Assembly: GCA_943323705.2 (NCBI GenBank)
Contig: CALPIT020000182.1
Span: forward strand, 1 to 5,082
Direction: 5' to 3'
Source of the DNA: Streptomyces griseus
GTDB taxonomy: Bacteria > Bacteroidota > Bacteroidia > Chitinophagales > Chitinophagaceae
Length of the DNA: 5,082 bases
The position numbers and the translations under genes were made by a program. The notes beneath the pieces are model-generated. The model did not search any database and was not told the origin of the DNA. It saw only the letters and a program-made list of their open reading frames with translations. Shown here piece after piece: positions 1 through 5,055 of the stretch. Every line of letters begins with the position of its first letter. Within the stretch, counting starts at the first letter, position 1.

Positions 1-1185
1 AAATCTCTTTTTTCAAAAGATGCTGGAAAGAATACTTTGAATGCCATTGGTATCAACGCTGATGGTTCATTTGACAAACCCATAGCCAGTGCTGGTATCA
101 ACGCAGAAAAATTATCAAAGCGTGGAAGATTTGATGTGGCTTCTTCACCCGATGGAAAAAAATTAGTGATTCTTTCTGAACCCGAATGGATCAAAGATGA
201 AAATGAAAAAATCACCATCACCTTATACAATGAAAGACTCGAAAAATTATGGTCATCCGAACAAACTTACAGTTACCCATGGACGCGCGCTGTTTACAAT
301 GAACCATTTGTAAACAATGATGGCACTGTCTTTATTCTAAAGAAAACTGACATGAAAGGCGAAGGAAATACTTATTCTATATTTTCTTTCAATGGAAAGG
401 CTTTAAAGGAATTCAAAGTACAACTTGATGGGAATAAAAAAGCTGTCACTCTTGCCAAATCTATTTCTACGGAGGGCCATTTTAACATCGCAGGGTATTA
501 CACAGAAGATGCGAAAGTAAAAATTGGTTTTGGTACTGCCTACCATGGTTCATTCATTAGCAGCATCGATAAATCTGGTGAATCATCAAAAATAATGGCT
601 GTAAATCCATTTGAAAAAAGAAAAGATATTGTGGCAAAATCAATCAATTATTATGCAGGAAATATCATTCTAATGGGTGAAGAATATTTTGTGAATTCCA
701 GATCTGCTGAAAGAGATCCTAAAATTCCTGCAAGTGAGCAAGACATGTTTGCTAAAGATTACACTTACAACGCGATGAAAATTTTAATTGATGGATTTGA
801 TGCATCAGGTAAACCTATATACAATACTTCTATAAAAAAAGATAATAGTTCAAAGAATGATTTTGGTAGATGGGATTCTTATTTCGGTGCTATAATGAAA
901 GATAAAATCTATGTGATTTTCAACGATGAGAAAAACAATTACGATGAAAAGAAAAAAACAATCATTTTCGGCAGCAGTCCAAGAATTGCTGTTTATGCAA
1001 CCGTTGATCCAAATACAGGAATAGCTTCAGCCTGCAAACCAATTGCAAATTTCCCAGCACTTACCGGCGATAAAGAACCTATCATGCTTTTACATCCGGA
1101 CGTATTTATGAAACTGAATGATAACCAATGTATCATCAAAGCAGAAAACGCGGATTTGTATAGGTTGGGAATGGTGGGGTTTTAG
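1..1185 (+). CDS. Beta-propeller-like protein of unknown function, 5' end missing
   Basis: The reading frame is open from base 1 to the TAG at 1183-1185, so 394 residues are visible and the true start lies upstream of the window. The first possible internal start is TTG at 37, but there is no reason to prefer it, because the frame continues upstream of it. I do not recognise a named family. The protein is rich in short beta-strand-like stretches separated by Asp/Gly/Asn turns, with recurring phrases such as 'SSPDGKKLVIL' and 'NNDGTVFIL', which resemble WD40/TolB-like propeller blades. No catalytic motif or membrane segment is visible. Only two cysteines are present, both near the C-terminus. 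Any signal peptide would be in the missing part. Many Bacteroidota proteins of this style are exported, but that is inference. A repeat array starts on the base after the stop codon. No terminator is seen downstream. The coding assignment is firm and the fold is tentative. Confidence 0.85.
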   Translation, partial: KSLFSKDAGKNTLNAIGINADGSFDKPIASAGINAEKLSKRGRFDVASSPDGKKLVILSEPEWIKDENEKITITLYNERLEKLWSSEQTYSYPWTRAVYNEPFVNNDGTVFILKKTDMKGEGNTYSIFSFNGKALKEFKVQLDGNKKAVTLAKSISTEGHFNIAGYYTEDAKVKIGFGTAYHGSFISSIDKSGESSKIMAVNPFEKRKDIVAKSINYYAGNIILMGEEYFVNSRSAERDPKIPASEQDMFAKDYTYNAMKILIDGFDASGKPIYNTSIKKDNSSKNDFGRWDSYFGAIMKDKIYVIFNDEKNNYDEKKKTIIFGSSPRIAVYATVDPNTGIASACKPIANFPALTGDKEPIMLLHPDVFMKLNDNQCIIKAENADLYRLGMVGF

Positions 1186-1259
1186 CTGGATAGGCTAGAT
1201 AGGCTGGATACTGGATGCTGGATACTGGATGCTGGATGCTGGATACTGGATGCTGGATG
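1186..1259. repeat. Tandem 7-bp array, CTGGAT(A/G)
   Basis: Eight uninterrupted perfect copies of the 7-mer CTGGATA or CTGGATG fill 1204-1259. They are preceded by two 9-bp variants, CTGGATAGG (1186-1194) and CTAGATAGG (1195-1203). The last base of the copies runs A,G,A,G,G,A,G,G. The three-copy blocks at 1218-1238 and 1239-1259 are therefore identical 21-bp duplicates, which suggests growth by slippage or unequal exchange of a multi-copy unit. The array begins directly after the TAG stop of the preceding gene. From memory, arrays of this motif (ATCCAGC on the other strand) occur between genes in Bacteroidota genomes; this was not checked. No function can be read from the sequence. Confidence 0.93.
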
Positions 1260-1260
1260 C

Positions 1261-1284
1261 CGACGAAGGTCTCTGACCGAGTCG
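1261..1284. repeat. Interrupted hairpin between repeat blocks
   Basis: CGAC (1261-1264) pairs with GTCG (1281-1284) and GGTC (1268-1271) pairs with GACC (1275-1278). The two 4-bp stems are separated by a GAA/GA internal bulge and closed by a TCT loop. This GC-rich dyad stands out in an AT-rich genome. It is not followed by a T-run, so it is not a convincing intrinsic terminator for the upstream gene. It lies directly after the first CTGGAT(A/G) array and may be a distinct mobile or recombinogenic repeat family. Confidence 0.55.
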
Positions 1285-1292
1285 AGTGGGTA

Positions 1293-1334
1293 GTTTAAGG
1301 GTTTAATGGTTTAAGTCGCTTCGCTGGTTTAATG
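1293..1334. repeat. GTTTAA(G/T) direct repeats with a central GCTTCGC
   Basis: GTTTAAG or GTTTAAT(G) begins at 1293, 1301, 1309 and 1327. The first three are spaced exactly 8 bp apart. The fourth is displaced by the insert TCGCTTCGCTG (1316-1326). Within that insert, GCTTCGC at 1318-1324 reads GCGAAGC on the other strand, a heptamer known to form an exceptionally stable DNA mini-hairpin. The block has no open frame. It sits between two CTGGAT(A/G) blocks, so it looks like part of a composite intergenic element. Confidence 0.6.
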
Positions 1335-1347
1335 GTTGGCGGATTAG

Positions 1348-1375
1348 CTGGATAATAGATGCTGGATGCTGGATA
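1348..1375. repeat. Second CTGGAT(A/G) block
   Basis: Four 7-bp units lie in phase: CTGGATA (1348-1354), a degenerate ATAGATG (1355-1361), CTGGATG (1362-1368) and CTGGATA (1369-1375). The block is preceded by TTAG, giving the same 11-mer TTAGCTGGATA as at the start of the first array (1182-1192 and 1344-1354). That shared left edge suggests the two blocks are copies of one element, or that TTAG belongs to the repeat. Confidence 0.85.
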
Positions 1376-1401
1376 AAACGCAATTAAAATAACATAATCA
1401 A

Positions 1402-1429
1402 CTTCCCCCTTGGGGGACTGAGGGGGCTT
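1402..1429. repeat. C5/G5/G5 intergenic element overlapping the leader of the next gene
   Basis: CCCCC (1405-1409) is followed by TT and GGGGG (1412-1416), then by ACTGA and a second GGGGG (1422-1426). The C-run can pair with either G-run, the nearer one only as a tight hairpin. Similar CCCCCTT..GGGGG elements are, from memory, common between genes in Bacteroidota; this was not checked. The element ends 5 bases before the ATG at 1435. Its GAGG (1420-1423) lies where a Shine-Dalgarno would sit, so it may supply or mask the ribosome binding site of the omega-amidase gene. Confidence 0.7.
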
Positions 1430-1434
1430 CTACT

Positions 1435-2235
1435 ATGTCAAATCTTTCTATCACCACCATACAAACCAATCTTCACTGGGAAGACAAAGCAGCCAATCTT
1501 TCTATGCTTGAGGATAAAATCAAAAGCATAAAAGACAAAACGCATATCGTCATTCTTCCTGAAATGTTCAGCACAGGTTTTAGTATGAATGCTGCTTCTT
1601 TAGCGGAAAAAATGGATGGCAATGTGGTTGAATGGATGAGGCGTATCAGCAAAGAAAATAAAATCATTCTAACCGGAAGCTTAATCATTGAAGAAGACAA
1701 ACATTTTTATAACCGCCTCATCTGGATGCAACCCGATGGCAATTTTGGCTACTACAACAAAAGGCATTTGTTTGGTTTTGCCGGAGAAGACAAACATTAT
1801 TCTGCAGGAAACAAACGTTTGATTTGTTCAGTCAACGGATGGAAAATTAATCTGCAAATTTGCTACGATCTTAGATTCCCTGTTTGGGCAAGGCAACAAC
1901 ATACTGGAGATGAAAATTCAAATCCTGAATTCGATTTGCTGATATATGTTGCCAACTGGCCCGAAAGACGCAGTCATGCTTGGAAAACTTTATTAACTGC
2001 AAGGGCCATAGAAAATCAATGTTTTGTTGCTGGTGTTAATAGAGTTGGTAAAGATGTGAATGAAATAAACCACAGTGGAGACAGTATGATTATTGATGCA
2101 TTAGGAGAAGTTTTATACCACTGCTCAAATGAAGAAGATATTCATACGATTATTCTGGATAAAGAAACATTAGATCAAACCAGAGCTAAACTTCCGTTTT
2201 TAAAAGATGCAGATGATTTCAATATTTTACCATAA
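1435..2235 (+). CDS. Nitrilase-superfamily omega-amidase, YafV/Nit2-like
   Basis: This 266-residue protein is a complete carbon-nitrogen hydrolase of the YafV/Nit2 type. The catalytic triad is visible: Glu43 in 'ILPEMFSTGFSMN', Lys109 in 'YYNKRHLF' and Cys143 in 'LQICYDLRFPVW'. The conserved second Glu is probably Glu118 in 'GFAGEDKHY'. The motifs 'YVANWPERR' (171-179) and 'ARAIENQCFVAGVNRVG' (189-205) are typical of this subgroup, and the length is normal. Known members hydrolyse alpha-ketoglutaramate to 2-oxoglutarate and ammonia, clearing the product of glutamine-dependent transamination, for example in methionine salvage. The specific substrate here is inferred. There is no signal peptide, so it is expected to be cytoplasmic. 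The ATG at 1435 is the only in-frame start after the stop at 1390-1392, and the N-terminus matches the family. The gene stands alone, behind a repeat mosaic and 2 bp from a convergent gene. No promoter was recognised. Confidence 0.95.
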   Translation: MSNLSITTIQTNLHWEDKAANLSMLEDKIKSIKDKTHIVILPEMFSTGFSMNAASLAEKMDGNVVEWMRRISKENKIILTGSLIIEEDKHFYNRLIWMQPDGNFGYYNKRHLFGFAGEDKHYSAGNKRLICSVNGWKINLQICYDLRFPVWARQQHTGDENSNPEFDLLIYVANWPERRSHAWKTLLTARAIENQCFVAGVNRVGKDVNEINHSGDSMIIDALGEVLYHCSNEEDIHTIILDKETLDQTRAKLPFLKDADDFNILP

Positions 2236-2237
2236 GA

Positions 2238-3737
2238 TTAAGGCTGTTTATTGGAATTCAATATCATTTCTTTAACAACTTTCATTTTCATGTCATAACC
2301 TTTCTTCAAAGCATCATAACTAGTAGGAATGTAAATGTCAGGCCAAATACCTTTCCCTTTGTTTTGGTTTTCATGTTGATATTGCACTACTCTAAATAAT
2401 GGCATATTTACCCTGATGTGAGTGTTGGGCAACTTTACTTCCGGAATAAAAATACCGTTATTACCATACCAGCCCCCACCCGATTCTTCGCCTACAATGG
2501 AAATATTATGCTGCCCTTTTATTGCATTTACAAACAAGCAAGAAGCAGAAAATGTAGGTCCATTGATTAACACAAAAGCATGTCCGTTGAAATGATTTTT
2601 AACTTTTGGTTTGAAATATTTTCTTTCATAACGACTAAGATGATATTGTCCGTCAGACTTTCTTTTTGCAACAAAAGCAAAACCCAAATTATTCAACCAT
2701 TTCCCATTGAAATAATTTGAGTAGGGTTTAACTGTCTTGGATTTTGAAAAAACAGAATCCGCCACTTTGAATTTTTTATCTGAAAAATATTTTGTGAACA
2801 ATGTAGATGTACTCACATTTCCACCGCCATTGGTTCTGATGTCTACAATCAGATTGAATATGTGATTTTTCCTCAAGGTCTTGAATGATCTTCTGAAAAA
2901 ATTCCTGAGTTTACCGTTAGAAAATGTATTCAATCGCATGATGGCAAATTGTCCGCTGCTGTCTATTTGCAATGAACGATATTTTGTGATTTTTTTTATT
3001 TTAGCTATCTCGATCTTTTTTGTGTTTAAAACTGAGTCAGTCTTTATTGAATCCTTTATTGTGTCCTTTCCACGAACAAATATTGGTAATATTGTAGAAA
3101 GAATATTTCCGAAAGTATCTGAATATGAAATATTATATTTTTCACTGAGCCCAAATACATAATTGTGCATTGCCGGAAAATTACTGCTGATTCTGATGTA
3201 ATTCACATTATGAGCATAACCATCTTCAGACAGATATTCCAACATTTTAGAGATAATTTCACTGGATGATACACCATTGATACTTTTAATGATCGTTCCT
3301 CTTTTGAAAATACTGTCTTTGGGATTCAAATTTCCAATAACAGCCATTGTATCATTCCATACTTTTAGTTCCAATGGAAATGAAGGATATTTTTTGTTTT
3401 TACTTTTCTTGATGTTTTCTTTACTTCTCATTACAGAAGTATGACCACAATGTATTTTATTAAGTAACGGTGCAATAACCTTCCAGGTAAATTCCTGTTC
3501 CGTCATACTATCCTGAATTTTATTTTTATAATATTCAAAATAATAGTCCATGCTGTCCTTTGATGTATACCAATAAAGTGAAGGATGTTTGGATTCGAGA
3601 ATACTTTTCAAAACAAAATAATCTGAATCGAGTTGTTTGCTGTCGAATTTATGATTTACGGAAATGACGCTGGAATGTTTACAGGATAAAAAAAACAGTG
3701 CAACACAAAACAAAAAGGACAGGTATAAAAATCTCAT
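2238..3737 (-). CDS. S41-family serine peptidase, predicted lipoprotein
   Basis: This 499-residue protein starts with a short basic end, a hydrophobic stretch and a lipobox-like 'FFLSC' with Cys19, so it is probably an exported lipoprotein. No acidic export signal follows the Cys. An N-terminal helical region (about 35-115) contains 'KIHCGHTSV' (94-102), matching the GHTS motif common in these proteins. A PDZ-like stretch, 'FKRGTIIKSINGVSSSEII', lies at about 144-162. The peptidase core runs from about 263 to 470, with 'VDIRTNGGGN' (298-307), the nucleophile motif 'GPTFSAS' (393-399, likely Ser397) and 'GEESGGG' (416-422). The position of the Prc/CtpA catalytic lysine is a glycine here, so it resembles the tricorn/IRBP-like S41 group rather than classical CtpA. 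A Lys/Asp/Ser-rich insertion at about 224-252 is unusual. The substrate is unknown. The start ATG at 3735-3737 is fixed by the signal peptide. A candidate promoter lies just upstream. Confidence 0.93.
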   Translation of the reverse strand: MRFLYLSFLFCVALFFLSCKHSSVISVNHKFDSKQLDSDYFVLKSILESKHPSLYWYTSKDSMDYYFEYYKNKIQDSMTEQEFTWKVIAPLLNKIHCGHTSVMRSKENIKKSKNKKYPSFPLELKVWNDTMAVIGNLNPKDSIFKRGTIIKSINGVSSSEIISKMLEYLSEDGYAHNVNYIRISSNFPAMHNYVFGLSEKYNISYSDTFGNILSTILPIFVRGKDTIKDSIKTDSVLNTKKIEIAKIKKITKYRSLQIDSSGQFAIMRLNTFSNGKLRNFFRRSFKTLRKNHIFNLIVDIRTNGGGNVSTSTLFTKYFSDKKFKVADSVFSKSKTVKPYSNYFNGKWLNNLGFAFVAKRKSDGQYHLSRYERKYFKPKVKNHFNGHAFVLINGPTFSASCLFVNAIKGQHNISIVGEESGGGWYGNNGIFIPEVKLPNTHIRVNMPLFRVVQYQHENQNKGKGIWPDIYIPTSYDALKKGYDMKMKVVKEMILNSNKQP

Positions 3738-3739
3738 GG

Positions 3740-3789
3740 TTGAATTAAAATCAAAGTATAAAATTATAGCTTTTGTGTAGTTAATTCAA
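3740..3789. promoter_or_regulatory. 9-bp inverted repeat bracketing the S41 promoter
   Basis: TTGAATTAA at 3740-3748 is the exact reverse complement of TTAATTCAA at 3781-3789, with 32 bases between the arms. One arm covers the candidate -33 element; the other ends 2 bases upstream of the start codon. The arm centres are 41 bp apart, close to four helical turns, so a repressor could bind both on the same DNA face. It could also form a stem in a longer transcript. The function is inferred from position only. Confidence 0.35.
3759..3789 (-). promoter_or_regulatory. Candidate Bacteroidota-type promoter of the S41 peptidase gene
   Basis: Read on the minus strand, TTG (3787-3789, within ATTGAA) is followed after 20 bases by TAATTTTA (3759-3766). 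This matches the Bacteroidota -33/-7 pattern (TTTG, then 19-21 bases, then TAnnTTTG) except for the final base of the -7 element. The implied start of transcription is about 15-20 bases before the ATG. The regulator gene upstream has the same ATTGAA and TAATTTTA with one base less spacing. The region is AT-rich, so chance matches are possible. Confidence 0.4.
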
Positions 3790-3844
3790 TTTTATATCTA
3801 AGATGTTTTTTGGGTTGCATCGCTTCAGTTATTAATTCTACTTT

Positions 3845-4270
3845 CTAAAATGTTTTTCTTCGCAGCACATTATCTGAAAAATGATCCATTTTGTACATAA
3901 CGTTGTCAATGACATATTTAAGTTGTTCATCTTTTTTCTGAATGCTTCCGATTAAAGCATAGAGCAATTCCTTGTCCATCACTTCATTTTTTTCTGAAGG
4001 TGCAGCATTGATATAGTTTTTTTCTTTTACCACATCATGAGGATCAGAAAATAGATGTGCTATGTCTATTTCTAAAGTAATGGCAATGTCTTCAAGCTGA
4101 CTTAACGTAATTTCCGACATGTCGTTTTCTATATTGCTAACGGCGGCTTCCGACATTTTAAGAGCGTTGGCCAAATCTTTTTGTTTGATGTCATTCATGC
4201 CTCGCCATTTGCGGATGTTGTTACCAATTTTTATTCTTTCATAACCTCCTGCATTTAAATTTGATTTCAT
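3845..4270 (-). CDS. XRE-family helix-turn-helix regulator
   Basis: This 141-residue protein has a Cro/C1-type HTH at about 12-75. It starts 'IGNNIRKWRGMNDIKQKDLA' and has its probable recognition helix in 'SEAAVSNIEN' (40-49), followed by 'SQLEDIAITLEIDIAHLF'. Residues about 95-128 (from 'NEVMDKELLYALIGSIQKKDEQLK' onward in shortened form: NEVMDKELL..KKDEQLK) look helical and may form a coiled coil for dimerisation. This layout is common in short Bacteroidota XRE proteins. No enzymatic or peptidase domain is present, so it is not a SOS-type cleavable repressor. The ATG at 4268-4270 gives about 13 residues before the HTH; there is no clear Shine-Dalgarno, as expected for the phylum. It is divergent from the secreted protein at 4559 and lies 107 bp upstream of the S41 gene on the same strand, so both are plausible targets, as is its own promoter. 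No toxin partner is visible. Confidence 0.9.
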   Translation of the reverse strand: MKSNLNAGGYERIKIGNNIRKWRGMNDIKQKDLANALKMSEAAVSNIENDMSEITLSQLEDIAITLEIDIAHLFSDPHDVVKEKNYINAAPSEKNEVMDKELLYALIGSIQKKDEQLKYVIDNVMYKMDHFSDNVLRRKTF

Positions 4271-4302
4271 GTGATTGTGTTTTTTAATTAATAATAAGAG
4301 TG

Positions 4303-4332
4303 TAAAATTATTTTGAAATCATTTTTTTTCAA
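4303..4332 (-). promoter_or_regulatory. Candidate promoter of the XRE gene, with an overlapping dyad
   Basis: On the minus strand, TTG (4330-4332, within ATTGAA) is followed after 19 bases by TAATTTTA (4303-4310), close to the Bacteroidota -33/-7 pattern and nearly identical to the candidate S41 promoter. The spacer holds an inverted repeat, TTGAAA (4313-4318) against TTTCAA (4327-4332), with 8 bases between, so the right arm overlaps the -33 element. That placement would suit autorepression by the regulator. AT-richness lowers the weight of this evidence. Confidence 0.4.
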
Positions 4333-4384
4333 TGGGAAAATGAACCGATATCAAACAGAAAATAACAAGATAATAATGTGGTTT

Positions 4385-4422
4385 TCACAGTAAAAAAAGT
4401 GCTGAATAAAGTTATGCTGTGA
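4385..4422. promoter_or_regulatory. Spaced inverted repeat TCACAG / CTGTGA
   Basis: TCACAG (4385-4390) is the exact reverse complement of CTGTGA (4417-4422), with 26 bases between, in the divergent region between the XRE gene and the secreted-protein gene. The right arm shares base 4422 with the next dyad. The arms could be two operator half-sites about three helical turns apart, or the base of a weak stem. No factor can be named. Confidence 0.25.
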
Positions 4423-4446
4423 CTGAATTTTCTTCAGTGTTTTTTT
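4422..4446 (+). terminator. Weak hairpin plus T-run, possible terminator or attenuator
   Basis: ACTGAA (4422-4427) pairs with TTCAGT (4433-4438) around a 5-base loop. One G is followed by seven T (4440-4446). The order stem then T-run suits intrinsic termination on the plus strand. The stem is short and has only two G:C pairs, so it would be weak. It lies about 110 bases before the secreted-protein ATG and could instead be a protein-binding dyad. Confidence 0.25.
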
Positions 4447-4483
4447 ATGGTTTTTATTTTGTTGACTTACAATTTTGCATCAT

Positions 4484-4516
4484 CAATGGCCATTGTTCGG
4501 TTGATAGCTTTAACCG
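4484..4516. promoter_or_regulatory. Two adjacent dyads upstream of the secreted-protein gene
   Basis: CAATGGCCATTG (4484-4495) is a perfect 12-bp palindrome, a good size for an HTH dimer site. Two bases later, CGGTTGATAGCTTTAACCG (4498-4516) is a second dyad with 7-bp arms, one pair being G:T, around a TAGCT loop. Both lie 40-75 bases before the ATG at 4559, where an operator or a structured leader would sit. A near -7 element, TAGCTTTA (4505-4512), is embedded in the second dyad, but no TTG stands at the expected distance, so the promoter is unresolved. Confidence 0.45.
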
Positions 4517-4558
4517 TAATCAAAGCAAAATTTAATCAATCATCTTAAATTAATTACA

Positions 4559-5044
4559 ATGAAAAAATTATTATTTATTGCCATGACCTTGCTTTCTGCA
4601 ACATGCTTTTCTCAATCAACCAAAACCAGTCCGGATGGTGGTGGTGGTTTTCCTCCTTGCCCAGAAGGCTTTTGTCCTTCAGTTGTTTTTTCTATGGACA
4701 TGTTTAATCTTCACAAACCCAGAACGGGATGTACTAGCGGATTAGGAATTTGTTTGAAGTTTTCAATTAGCCTGAATTGCAATCCTTGTGTTGGTAAAAG
4801 CTTTATCAAAGGAGACCAGGTAAATCTTTGGATCAAATCAAATGGACAAACGGCTACTCTTCATTTTCCTGTTAAGGTGAAATTTGAAAAAGGATTTGAA
4901 AAAGCAGATTTTTCAAGTTTTGAAATTGAAGACAAAACACTGGCATTTACATTTGCAAATGGAGTTACCAAATTAGCTAAAGGAGGTCTGTATCCCGTTA
5001 CTCAATTGGGAGATGAGTTTGTTGTTAACCTGAATTTTTATTAA
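4559..5044 (+). CDS. Small secreted cysteine-rich protein, family unknown
   Basis: This 161-residue protein has a clear signal peptide, 'MKKLLFIAMTLLSATCFSQS', probably cleaved near residue 18-20. The FSQ ending is typical of Bacteroidota Sec signals. Cys16 is within the signal and lacks a good lipobox, so a lipoprotein is unlikely. The mature N-terminal half has a flexible 'SPDGGGGFPP' (24-33) and six cysteines (34, 39, 58, 65, 74, 77) spaced CX4C, CX6C and CX2C, enough for three disulfides. The C-terminal half (about 85-161) has no cysteine and looks beta-rich and alternating. I do not recognise the family. Export and disulfides suggest a periplasmic, surface or released protein; a binding, inhibitor or antagonism role is speculation. 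Codon use resembles the neighbours. It is a single-gene unit, divergent from the XRE regulator and closed by a hairpin. The start is fixed by the signal peptide; the AT-rich leader has no Shine-Dalgarno. Confidence 0.85.
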   Translation: MKKLLFIAMTLLSATCFSQSTKTSPDGGGGFPPCPEGFCPSVVFSMDMFNLHKPRTGCTSGLGICLKFSISLNCNPCVGKSFIKGDQVNLWIKSNGQTATLHFPVKVKFEKGFEKADFSSFEIEDKTLAFTFANGVTKLAKGGLYPVTQLGDEFVVNLNFY

Positions 5045-5055
5045 ATGAAATACTC

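Noticed and set aside
37..1185. TTG at 37 as the start of the first gene
   Set aside because: The same frame is open to base 1 with similar composition, so the gene is truncated by the window and its real start is upstream.
1261..1293. Intrinsic terminator for the first gene
   Set aside because: The stem is interrupted and no T-run follows.
1186..1375. CRISPR array
   Set aside because: The units are 7 bp and directly adjacent, with no unique spacers of regular length and no cas genes.
1473..1700. 75-codon open frame on the minus strand inside the omega-amidase gene
   Set aside because: It lies antisense within a gene with intact conserved motifs, and its product resembles no family.
2881..3162. 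93-codon open frame on the plus strand inside the S41 gene
   Set aside because: It is an antisense shadow of a strongly supported gene, with no leader or promoter of its own.
3845..4270. Antitoxin of a toxin-antitoxin pair
   Set aside because: No small toxin-like gene is adjacent. The neighbours are a secreted protein on the other strand and a large peptidase 107 bp away.
4441..4480. Promoter for the secreted protein near TTGAC and TACAATTTTG
   Set aside because: The -7-like sequence has the wrong internal spacing, and no TTG stands 19-21 bases before it, so it does not fit the Bacteroidota pattern.
4559..4621. Lipoprotein signal at Cys16 of the small secreted protein
   Set aside because: The residues before Cys16 (SAT) fit a lipobox poorly, and the following FSQ is a typical signal peptidase I ending.
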